A stretch of 7,934 nucleotides of DNA. Origin: an uncultured Lachnospiraceae bacterium (lineage in GTDB: Bacteria > Bacillota > Clostridia > Lachnospirales > Lachnospiraceae). The notes below the pieces were generated by a model that did no database searches, was not told where the DNA came from, and saw only the letters and a list, made by a program, of their open reading frames with translations. Location: the NCBI GenBank assembly GCA_947178465.1, contig CAMWYL010000143.1, positions 1 through 7,934 of the forward strand, in the 5' to 3' direction. This document shows positions 1 to 5,809 of the stretch, piece by piece. The position numbers and the translations under genes were made by a program. The stretch's first letter is position 1, and every line of letters begins with the position of its first letter.

Positions 1-1348
1 GCATAATTGTCGCGAGCTCCATCATGGACATCTGGAAGGAGCCGTCACCGCATACGGCAACAACCTGCTTCTCCATGCTGCCGCGCTTTGCGCCCATCGC
101 CGCGGGAATGGAATAGCCCATCGTTCCCATACCGCCTGTTGTCAGGAATCGTCCCGCCTTGACAACATGGTAATTGCAGGACCAAATCTGATTCTGCCCG
201 ACATCGGCAACATATACGGCATCCTCTTTCATCGCATGAGAAAGCATCGTGATAAATGCCGCAGGATCAACGTATTCCGGATTGGGATTACGCTTTGCCA
301 CCATTGTCTCCCGATATTCCTGAAGCGTCTCTATCCATGCCTCGTGTTCACATTCAAATTCCTGTTTGGAAAAGTCCTCAAATATATGCTTTGCATCGCC
401 GACAAGCGGAATGGAAGGCCCGACATTCTTACCGATTTCGGCAGGGTCCACATCAATATGTACCAAAATCTTGTTTGTCGTAATCAAATCCGGTTGGCTG
501 ATTGCCCTGTCCGCCACTCTCGCGCCGACCATAATCAGGAAATCCGATTCGTTCATCGCACGGTTTGCATATGCCTTTCCGTTGTTCCCGACCATTCCGA
601 AGTACATCGGGTCCTCCGTGGGCATTACACCGATTCCCATCATGGTCGTAACCACCGGTATCCGGTACCGGTGTGCAAAATCACGAAATTCCTGCACCGC
701 ATCGCTCAAAAGGACACCACCGCCCGCACAGATAATCGGTCTTTTGGCTTTCTCCAGTTCCTTGATAACCTTCTTAATCTGTACAGCATGTCCTTTAATC
801 GTGGGCTTATATGCGCGGATATTGACCTCCTCCGGATACTTATAATTCTTTATCGCCGCGTTCTGAATATCAATCGGGACATCAATCAGGACAGGCCCCT
901 TCCGTCCGGAATTAGCAATATAAAACGCTTCTTTAAAAACGCGCGGAATGTCCTCCACATTTTTAATAAGGTAGCTGTATTTTACAAAGGACTCTACCGC
1001 TCCGGTAATGTCCGCTTCCTGAAATACATCGCTGCCGAGAAGCTCACTGTTTACCTGTCCCGAAATGCATATCATAGGGATACTGTCCGCAAATGCCGTA
1101 GCAATTCCGGTAATAAGGTTTGTCGCACCCGGGCCGCTTGTGACGGCACACACGCCCACTTTGCCGGTGACTCGGGCCTCCCCGCTTGCCGCGTGTGCGG
1201 CATTTTGCTCTGTTCTCACCAAAATCGTCTGAATGTCCGAATCGAGAATACTGTTATAAAAAGGGCAAATTGCCACGCCCGGATATCCGTATACGGTCGT
1301 TACTCCCTCATTTTCCAGACATTTCACCATTGCGTCAGCACCGTTCAT
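1..1348 (-). CDS. ilvB: acetolactate synthase large subunit, 3' end cut by the window edge
   Basis: Acetolactate synthase joins two pyruvates (or pyruvate and 2-oxobutyrate) in the first common step of valine, leucine and isoleucine synthesis, using thiamine diphosphate (ThDP), Mg and FAD in the cytosol. I translated the minus strand from ATG at 1348-1346. GGAG lies 8 bases upstream of it, inside a run that also offers an in-frame GTG three codons earlier. The 449 visible residues show the N-terminal ThDP-family motif YGYPGVAICPFYNSI (20-34), the catalytic glutamate E47 in VRTEQNAAHA, SGPGATN (71-77), a central FAD-type domain with VVTTMMG and FLIMVGARVADRA, and the ThDP motif start GDGSFQMS (434-441). 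The rest of the GDG motif and about 100 residues lie beyond base 1. The family is near certain. An anabolic role is likely from the FAD-region similarity, but the small-subunit gene is not in view, so a paralogue with another role is possible. Confidence 0.93.
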   Translation of the reverse strand, partial: MNGADAMVKCLENEGVTTVYGYPGVAICPFYNSILDSDIQTILVRTEQNAAHAASGEARVTGKVGVCAVTSGPGATNLITGIATAFADSIPMICISGQVNSELLGSDVFQEADITGAVESFVKYSYLIKNVEDIPRVFKEAFYIANSGRKGPVLIDVPIDIQNAAIKNYKYPEEVNIRAYKPTIKGHAVQIKKVIKELEKAKRPIICAGGGVLLSDAVQEFRDFAHRYRIPVVTTMMGIGVMPTEDPMYFGMVGNNGKAYANRAMNESDFLIMVGARVADRAISQPDLITTNKILVHIDVDPAEIGKNVGPSIPLVGDAKHIFEDFSKQEFECEHEAWIETLQEYRETMVAKRNPNPEYVDPAAFITMLSHAMKEDAVYVADVGQNQIWSCNYHVVKAGRFLTTGGMGTMGYSIPAAMGAKRGSMEKQVVAVCGDGSFQMSMMELATIM

Positions 1349-1389
1349 ACTGTTCACTCCAATCTGCTTTTTAAAATAAAACTTATATC

Positions 1390-1418
1390 ATTATACCGAA
1401 GTTTTCGAGGGAAGTAAA
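1390..1418 (-). promoter_or_regulatory. promoter of the acetolactate synthase gene
   Basis: Read on the minus strand there is a -35 box TTTACT (1418-1413), a 17-base spacer and a perfect -10 box TATAAT (1395-1390). Transcription would start near 1383, giving a leader of about 35 bases. That is too short for an attenuator or T-box, so branched-chain amino acid control by leader RNA is not indicated here. Confidence 0.7.
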
Positions 1419-1426
1419 CTACTAAT

Positions 1427-1455
1427 TTGTGCCATGGGGATAAATATGGTAAAAT
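1427..1455 (+). promoter_or_regulatory. extended -10 promoter of the AraC-type regulator
   Basis: A -35 box TTGTGC (1427-1432), a 17-base spacer and a -10 box TAAAAT (1450-1455) preceded by TGG (extended -10) stand upstream of the regulator. The expected start is near 1462, giving a leader of about 80 bases that contains a tandem AAACGC repeat (1493-1504). The -35 box is 8 bases from that of the divergent acetolactate synthase promoter. Confidence 0.65.
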
Positions 1456-1540
1456 ATCCGACAAAAGAAAACAAGCGAAGTCGGGACGCCATAAACGCAA
1501 ACGCGTATACTTATAGCTACAGCAGGGAGGTTGATTATTC

Positions 1541-2398
1541 ATGGAATGGGCAGAAGCGATAACGGAATCAGTCAGATATATGGAAAGCCATATAACGGAG
1601 GATATTACAATGTATGATGTGGCAGAGCACGTCAATATCTCACCCTTCTATTTTCACAAAGGGTTCAGTATATTGTGTGGGTATTCTGTCACGGAATACA
1701 TCCGGAACCGCCGTCTGGCCCTTGCGGGAGAAGAACTGATTACCGGCGACATGACGGTCATGCAGCTTGCCATGAAGTATGGGTATGACTCTCCTGACAG
1801 CTTTACAAAAGCTTTTTCCCGCTTTCACGGATATACCCCTCTCATGGTGCGCAGGAACAAGATGCCGGTTAAGGCTTTTGCACCGCTGAAGCTGACAATT
1901 TCATTGAAAGGTGGTTATATTATGGATTACAGAATCACAAAAAAAGAAGCATTTACCGTATTGAGCGACTCGAAGGAATTCCACTATGAAAATGCCAAAC
2001 AGGACATTCCCGCGTTTTGGCAGGAGCATTACGCTTCGGGGAAGGGACATCATGTCTGCGGAATGTTTGGAATCAACATTGACCCGCAAATGGGAAATGA
2101 GAAGTTTGAATACCTGATTGCGGATATTTATAATCCGGCTATAGACATTCCGGATGGATTTACGGTAAAAACAATTCCCGCTTTTACATGGGCAGTCTTC
2201 CCCTGCAAAGGCGCACTTCCCCAGGCATTACAGGACGTCAACACAAAAATATTCTCCGAATGGCTTCCTGCGTTGCAGAATTATGAGCTTGCGGCAGGCT
2301 ATTGTGTAGAGATGTACGATGCGCCGAACAAATATCCCAATGGAACAGGCGATGAAAATTATTATACGGAAATCTGGCTTCCCGTCAAAAAGAAATAA
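1541..2398 (+). CDS. AraC-family regulator with GyrI-like effector-binding domain
   Basis: This is a predicted cytosolic DNA-binding regulator of 285 residues. The N-terminal part (about 1-107) is an AraC/XylS double helix-turn-helix: the first HTH spans about 23-45 (MYDVAEHVNISPFYFHKGF). The second spans about 72-95 and is followed by the family signature QLAMKYGYDSPDSFTKAF...GYTPLMVRR. After a short linker, residues 127-285 form a GyrI-like/AraC effector-binding domain, with YRITKKEAFTVL at its start and YYTEIWLPV at its end. In this family that domain binds a small hydrophobic ligand or a protein partner. The start is ATG 1541 with AGGGAGG 10 bases upstream. An in-frame ATG at 1922 (Met128), preceded by AAGGTGG at 7 bases, sits exactly at the domain boundary. 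Target and ligand are unknown. The divergent acetolactate synthase gene is a possible target by position only. Confidence 0.92.
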   Translation: MEWAEAITESVRYMESHITEDITMYDVAEHVNISPFYFHKGFSILCGYSVTEYIRNRRLALAGEELITGDMTVMQLAMKYGYDSPDSFTKAFSRFHGYTPLMVRRNKMPVKAFAPLKLTISLKGGYIMDYRITKKEAFTVLSDSKEFHYENAKQDIPAFWQEHYASGKGHHVCGMFGINIDPQMGNEKFEYLIADIYNPAIDIPDGFTVKTIPAFTWAVFPCKGALPQALQDVNTKIFSEWLPALQNYELAAGYCVEMYDAPNKYPNGTGDENYYTEIWLPVKKK

Positions 2399-2400
2399 GG

Positions 2401-2412
2401 ATTTGCGCAAAT
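2401..2412. repeat. 12-base perfect palindrome after the regulator gene
   Basis: ATTTGCGCAAAT is a perfect dyad lying 2 bases after the regulator's stop codon and about 30 bases upstream of the -10 box of the next gene. No T-run follows, so it is not a rho-independent terminator. Its position fits a binding site for a dimeric regulator of the SH3 lipoprotein promoter, but a chance palindrome of this size cannot be excluded. Confidence 0.35.
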
Positions 2413-2438
2413 TGGAACTATGCAGACGGAAGGATGTG

Positions 2439-2447
2439 TGCTATACT
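2439..2447 (+). promoter_or_regulatory. extended -10 promoter of the SH3 lipoprotein
   Basis: TGC directly precedes the -10 box TATACT (2442-2447). At 17 bases upstream only a poor -35 match, TATGCA (2419-2424), is seen. Expected start near 2454 and a leader of about 90 bases. The gene may also be read through from the regulator gene, since no terminator separates them. Confidence 0.5.
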
Positions 2448-2544
2448 AAAGCAGATAACAGAGACGCTCAAAATCATGATGTACATGCCTGCAGATTGGT
2501 ATTGAGTATTCTCGAAACCCCATGTTTTTAGGAGGAATTATTAT

Positions 2545-2892
2545 ATGAGAAAAACGAAAAAGGGTCTGTTGTTTGCTGTATTATGTGGCACAATGTTGAA
2601 TATATGCGCATGCGGAGCACAAAATAACGCAAATCCGGAGGATACTGCCCCGCCGGCAGAAACAGAGGTCGTAGAGACGGAGGTCGGCTCCGTGACAGCC
2701 GAAACGTTAAGAGTACGTGAGGAAGCCTCCTCGGACGCGAATGTTATCGGCTTATTGGAAAACGGACAACAGGTAACGATCATCTCGGAGGATGATGAAT
2801 TTTACCATATAAATATATATGTACCGTCAGAAGATAATCCGGAGGACATGATGGAAGGATATGTAAGAAAAGATTACATAAAGGTTAATTAA
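2545..2892 (+). CDS. small lipoprotein with bacterial SH3 domain
   Basis: A 115-residue exported lipoprotein. A basic N-terminus (MRKTKK) and hydrophobic segment lead to a lipobox ICAC with the acylated cysteine at C23. An acidic, low-complexity linker (about 24-47, rich in Glu, Pro, Ala and Thr) is followed by one SH3b-type domain at about 48-114: TAETLRVREEASSDANVIGLL, then GQQVTIISED, and the closing EGYVRKDYIKV. In the SH3b family these domains usually bind cell-wall peptides or act as adhesion modules on the outer face of the membrane; which applies here is not visible. The start is ATG 2545 with GGAGG (2531-2535) 9 bases upstream. The gene has its own terminator directly after the stop and so appears monocistronic or the last gene of a short unit with the AraC-type regulator. 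Confidence 0.85.
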   Translation: MRKTKKGLLFAVLCGTMLNICACGAQNNANPEDTAPPAETEVVETEVGSVTAETLRVREEASSDANVIGLLENGQQVTIISEDDEFYHINIYVPSEDNPEDMMEGYVRKDYIKVN

Positions 2893-2920
2893 GGGGATTT
2901 CATGCGAAATCCCCCTTTTT
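2893..2920 (+). terminator. rho-independent terminator of the SH3 lipoprotein gene
   Basis: A perfect 9-base-pair stem, GGGGATTTC (2893-2901) with GAAATCCCC (2906-2914), closes a 4-base loop ATGC and is followed after one C by five T (2916-2920). The stem begins at the base after the TAA stop codon. Confidence 0.93.
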
Positions 2921-2953
2921 ATCATACAGGAAATTGCGATAGTATAAATCATT

Positions 2954-3048
2954 TCGAGGAGAATGCACACGCCGATGCAGAGGAAATATGCCACTAAAGT
3001 GGCGCATCGGCGACGCGACGAGCAGGGGAAGAAACCTTCCCTACTCGA
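2954..3048. repeat. 95-base nested palindromic element of unknown nature
   Basis: The element is bounded by an imperfect 8-base inverted repeat, TCGAGGAG (2954-2961) and CTACTCGA (3041-3048), with 7 of 8 positions complementary. Inside, GCCGATGC (2971-2978) pairs perfectly with GCATCGGC (3004-3011). Within that lie an unpaired 11-base purine-rich strand (2979-2989) and a hairpin GCCAC-TAAA-GTGGC (2990-3003) that stacks directly on the outer stem. A second hairpin follows: CGAG (3019-3022) with CTCG (3044-3047), and GGGAAG (3026-3031) with CTTCCC (3036-3041). On the minus strand its one mismatch becomes a G-U pair, and it starts 8 bases after the stop of the hydrogenase-like gene. Nothing on either strand makes it a clear terminator, as no T-run follows. 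It could be the folded 3' end of that mRNA, a small RNA, or a dispersed palindromic (REP/MITE-like) element. I recognise no named RNA family. Confidence 0.6.
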
Positions 3049-3054
3049 TTTATA

Positions 3055-4983
3055 TCAGCTCAAAATAGAATTTGTCTCCTGTATTACGTTCTTCACATTG
3101 TCCGCCATCTTGGAAACCATATCCATCGATTCCTGTATAACCTGTCCGTTCTCCGAAGTTTTATCCACATCCTGAATCGCATCCTGAACCGATTCCAAAA
3201 GCACAGAGATCGTATCGCTGAACTTCTGTATCACATCCATAATCTCACTGATGGCGTTCTTGATGGCGCCGTCATTCTCCTTTGCGGAGGCTACGGAAGC
3301 CTTGGAACTGTCGGACAATTCGCGGATATTGGAGGCTACCACCGCAAAGCCCCTGCCGGCTTCTCCTGCTCTTGCGGCCTCAATCGCGGCATTTAAGGAA
3401 AGGAGATTAATCTTGCTCGCGATGCTCTCAACATTCTGCGTCATAACATTGTAGCTTTCAATACTGTCGTTGATATGTCCCGCCGACTTCTTGATACCCT
3501 CGTTCAGACCGGAAAGCTTGTTCATATGCTCCGTCACAATGTTCATCTTATCCGTGGTATGCAAACCTGATATCCGAATTAAGTCCGCTTCCTCCTTGAC
3601 GCTTTCGATACTGTCGTTTAATTGCTTGAATACCCCCATCAGCTCCTCGTTCATGTCGTATACCTTACGGTTCACGCCTTCTACCTGAAGCCGCTCCTCC
3701 TTGATGGAGCGCAGTATGTACTGATGGCAGTTCTCCTTCTCATTGATGCCCTTCGCCAATGCGATTGCCATTTCACGGCAGCTCCTAAAACCGCATGCGT
3801 GGCAGTCAAAATGCTTATCCTGCTCTGTTTCCTTGCCCAGCATCTTAAAGACGCGCTCAATATCCGCCTCCGTAACGTTGATGCTCTTGGTATTGTGCGC
3901 TTTATAGGTACGGATATAATCCTTCCAATTCAAGGTCTTATCGAATTCATCAAACTGCAGGTCATGATTTTTCTTCGTTTTCGTCTTACGACGCACGCTT
4001 TTCGCGTACTGCTCCACCTCATGCATAATATTATTCATGGCAAAGCAATGGTAATCCACACCGGTCGCAGGTCCGCCATTACAACCGTCCTTACAGCTCA
4101 GCACATCAAATACGGTTGGCAGGTCGCTCTGCTTCTGCTTCAGGTACAAATCCAAATCCTCATATAAGCGCTCCGTACCGGAGGTCTCTATAATCTTCAG
4201 ATTCGGAGCATGGAGCAGCAAATTCTTGGAAAGGCCGCCCGGCAGGGGATAAATTGCGCCCTCCAAGCCGACAACGCCGTCAAATTCAAACTCGCTGAAT
4301 GTCTTTGTCTTGGGAAGCTGCACCCCGTTCTGGTTCAAATAATCCCGCAAATGCTCCATTGTAACATTGAAATCAATGACTCCCGTATCGTGGAATTCGT
4401 CTGTCTTGGCGATACAGGGTGAGATTGCCGCGATTTTCCCGCGATACCCCAAAACCTTGCGCAGATAAATTGCCAGACACATCATCGGGCTTTGAATCGG
4501 GGAAAGGTTCGGTATCAGCTCCGTCCTGTTCTTCAGCACATAGTTGACAACCGCCGCGCAAGGCTGTGAAATGATTTTCGCATCCGGATGCTCCTGTAAA
4601 TAACGTATATGCGCCCATGTGCAGATGTCCGCACCATAAGCAACATCATATATCTTCTTAATTCCCTGCTTGCGCAGCCATTGAAGAACATGTCGCCAAT
4701 TACCGTCAAAGGAAATCTTGATGGACGGTGCCGCAATCAGGACTATTTCCTTCCCTGCCTTTAATTCCTTAAAAAATTCATCAATATCATCCCCATAGCT
4801 GCGGGCATGATGGGAACAGGCGCGGATGCAGGCCCCACACTTGATACACTTATTTTCGTCAACATGAATAATCAGCCTTCCCTCTTCATTTGTCTTGGCA
4901 TTATTGGCGTCAATGACCGGACATGCCCTCACACAGGCATTACACCCCACGCATTTTTCGGTGTCTAACGATATCGCTCCCAT
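3055..4983 (-). CDS. soluble chemoreceptor with [FeFe]-hydrogenase-like sensor domain
   Basis: A 642-residue protein without membrane segments. Order of domains: two-cluster ferredoxin domain (C11, C14, C17, C21 and C46, C49, C52, C56); [FeFe]-hydrogenase large-subunit-like domain (about 78-325); a four-cysteine Fe-S domain (C394, C397, C402, C419; pattern CHACGFRSC, as in the Fe-S domain of RnfB-like proteins); and a methyl-accepting chemotaxis signalling coiled coil (about 438-642) with the conserved tip NLLSLNAAIEAARAGEAGRGFAVVA around 526-550. The H-cluster motifs are recognisable but altered: SQPCAAVV (C142) for L1, SPCIAKTDE (C190, K193, E196) for L2, SCKDGC (C297, C301) for L3. All four cluster cysteines remain, while the cysteine used for proton transfer in active enzymes is proline. 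Inference: it binds an H-cluster or related centre, senses hydrogen or redox state, and signals to CheW/CheA. I chose ATG 4983 (GGGAG 10 bases upstream); a TTG at 5043 would extend it by 20 residues but has poor support. Confidence 0.9.
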   Translation of the reverse strand: MGAISLDTEKCVGCNACVRACPVIDANNAKTNEEGRLIIHVDENKCIKCGACIRACSHHARSYGDDIDEFFKELKAGKEIVLIAAPSIKISFDGNWRHVLQWLRKQGIKKIYDVAYGADICTWAHIRYLQEHPDAKIISQPCAAVVNYVLKNRTELIPNLSPIQSPMMCLAIYLRKVLGYRGKIAAISPCIAKTDEFHDTGVIDFNVTMEHLRDYLNQNGVQLPKTKTFSEFEFDGVVGLEGAIYPLPGGLSKNLLLHAPNLKIIETSGTERLYEDLDLYLKQKQSDLPTVFDVLSCKDGCNGGPATGVDYHCFAMNNIMHEVEQYAKSVRRKTKTKKNHDLQFDEFDKTLNWKDYIRTYKAHNTKSINVTEADIERVFKMLGKETEQDKHFDCHACGFRSCREMAIALAKGINEKENCHQYILRSIKEERLQVEGVNRKVYDMNEELMGVFKQLNDSIESVKEEADLIRISGLHTTDKMNIVTEHMNKLSGLNEGIKKSAGHINDSIESYNVMTQNVESIASKINLLSLNAAIEAARAGEAGRGFAVVASNIRELSDSSKASVASAKENDGAIKNAISEIMDVIQKFSDTISVLLESVQDAIQDVDKTSENGQVIQESMDMVSKMADNVKNVIQETNSILS

Positions 4984-5034
4984 AGTATGTTCTCTCCCTT
5001 CCCACATGCAAAATCTCGCATTGCTTCTGCATTT

Positions 5035-5050
5035 GTGAAACAATTTTCAC
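5035..5050 (-). promoter_or_regulatory. inverted repeat at the mRNA start of the hydrogenase-like chemoreceptor
   Basis: GTGAAA (5035-5040) and TTTCAC (5045-5050) are perfect inverted repeats around a 4-base loop. They fall within the first 20 bases of the predicted transcript of the minus-strand gene, downstream of its -10 box. This could be an operator just after the transcription start or a 5'-protecting hairpin; the sequence alone does not decide. Confidence 0.4.
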
Positions 5051-5060
5051 TATTGTATTC

Positions 5061-5089
5061 ATTATAGCAAAATCTTTTTCCTTTTTCCA
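5061..5089 (-). promoter_or_regulatory. extended -10 promoter of the hydrogenase-like chemoreceptor
   Basis: On the minus strand a -35 box TGGAAA (5089-5084), a 17-base spacer ending in TGC, and a perfect -10 box TATAAT (5066-5061) are seen. The start would be near 5054, about 70 bases before the ATG at 4983. It looks like a housekeeping sigma-A promoter; I do not see the TAAA...GCCGATAA pattern of a motility-sigma (sigma-D/FliA) promoter. Confidence 0.62.
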
Positions 5090-5140
5090 CCATTTTTGAC
5101 AAGGAATCTGTATACCGTGTTCGTTTTTGCTTACCCTTTG

Positions 5141-5169
5141 TTGCCTTTACGGGGGGATTATGATAAAAT
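5141..5169 (+). promoter_or_regulatory. extended -10 promoter of the acidic lipoprotein
   Basis: A -35 box TTGCCT (5141-5146), a 17-base spacer and a -10 box TAAAAT (5164-5169) preceded by TGA (extended -10). The start would be near 5176, only about 30 bases before the ATG at 5205. It lies back to back with the promoter of the minus-strand chemoreceptor, with about 50 bases between the two -35 boxes. Confidence 0.65.
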
Positions 5170-5204
5170 ATAAATATCCGTAAAAAGTATGCGAGGAAAA
5201 AATC

Positions 5205-5762
5205 ATGCAAAACAAACGATATAAAACCGTATTCGTCACATTTGCTCTGGCAGTCTGCCTGTGCGGATGCGCAAAGACTACTGACGAAGAAAAAGCACTT
5301 GCCGCATTCTCCTCATCTATTGCCGGATTTACTTCGAATATCAAAGAGGCACATGAACAGATTAACAGGCTTGACACAACACAAGCCGATTCTCCCGCGG
5401 AGCTGTTGGAAATATTAGACAGCCTTGATGAGGAATTCGCCAAGCTTGCCGAGCTTTCGGTACCGGAGCAATATCTGGGCATTGAGGCGTTGGCGGATGA
5501 GGCGAGCCTGAATATGTCAGAAGCAGTTTCTTATTATCATTCCGCCTTTGAAGCGGAGACTTTCAGTGAATCGGATGCGGATGTTGCGTATCAATATTAT
5601 AAGCGTGCCATGACGCGTATCGAATACATAGGCTATATTCTTGCCGGTGGGGAAATCCCTGAGAATGACCATGTAACCATCCACGAGGAGACGAACGACA
5701 GCAATATTATAGACCGGTGGTTTGATGACGAAGATGAGGACGCAGAAACAGCTTCCGAGTAA
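5205..5762 (+). CDS. acidic helical lipoprotein of unknown function
   Basis: A 185-residue exported lipoprotein I cannot assign to a family. The N-terminus (MQNKRYK) and hydrophobic segment lead to a lipobox LCGC with the acylated cysteine at C22. The mature part is largely predicted helical, with runs of Ala, Glu and Leu: ALAAFSSSIAGFTSNIKEAHEQINRL, then LLEILDSLDEEFAKLAELSVP, then a Tyr-rich helix around 110-145 (SYYHSAF, YQYYKRA, YIGYILAGG). It closes with a strongly acidic tail, WFDDEDEDAETASE. The helical pattern suggests a small bundle, as in surface lipoproteins that bind a partner or peptidoglycan, but nothing identifies one. The start is ATG 5205 with GAGG (5193-5196) upstream. It is divergent from the hydrogenase-like chemoreceptor and convergent with the serpin operon, so it is probably transcribed alone. 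Confidence 0.8.
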   Translation: MQNKRYKTVFVTFALAVCLCGCAKTTDEEKALAAFSSSIAGFTSNIKEAHEQINRLDTTQADSPAELLEILDSLDEEFAKLAELSVPEQYLGIEALADEASLNMSEAVSYYHSAFEAETFSESDADVAYQYYKRAMTRIEYIGYILAGGEIPENDHVTIHEETNDSNIIDRWFDDEDEDAETASE

Positions 5763-5778
5763 TTTTCTCAGAAGCTGT
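5748..5778 (-). terminator. hairpin between convergent genes, probable terminator of the serpin operon
   Basis: ACAGCTTC-C-GAG (5748-5759) pairs with CTC-A-GAAGCTGT (5767-5778) around a 7-base loop. On the plus strand the stem carries a C-A mismatch, while on the minus strand the same position is a G-U pair, giving an unbroken 12-pair stem. That stem ends in TTTC on the minus strand, about 30 bases after the serpin stop. It therefore suits the minus strand better. The T-run is short, and the left arm overlaps the end of the plus-strand lipoprotein gene, so it may act in both directions. Confidence 0.5.
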
Positions 5779-5809
5779 CGCATCGCATACTATGTTAATA
5801 TTTGTGACA

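Noticed and set aside
167..1417. 416-codon open frame on the plus strand
   Set aside because: It lies exactly antisense to the acetolactate synthase gene, whose minus-strand translation shows all family motifs. The plus-strand product is rich in Arg, His and Cys and matches no family.
1452..1460. AAATATCCG shared by the leader of the AraC-type regulator and that of the acidic lipoprotein (5172-5180)
   Set aside because: Nine bases of AT-rich sequence are easily shared by chance, the positions relative to the -10 boxes differ, and ATATCCG also occurs several times inside genes.
2990..3003. GCCACT similar to part of the cobalamin riboswitch box
   Set aside because: It is one arm of a short hairpin, and none of the other conserved cobalamin riboswitch elements is present. 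No plus-strand gene follows within reach.
3622..4167. 181-codon open frame on the plus strand
   Set aside because: Antisense to the hydrogenase-like chemoreceptor, whose domains are continuous across this stretch.
4533..4736. Shadow frames within the hydrogenase-like gene as a separate small protein
   Set aside because: They overlap the conserved H-cluster region in another frame and have no ribosome binding site or family resemblance.
3055..4983. Interpretation as an active hydrogen-evolving hydrogenase
   Set aside because: The L1 motif lacks the proton-transfer cysteine, L3 departs from the catalytic consensus, and the C-terminal half is a signalling coil, so a sensor role fits better.
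4984..5043. 20-residue N-terminal extension of the hydrogenase-like chemoreceptor from TTG at 5043
   Set aside because: The TTG has no good ribosome binding site and lies near the predicted transcription start. The ATG at 4983 has GGGAG 10 bases upstream and begins the ferredoxin domain as in homologous proteins.
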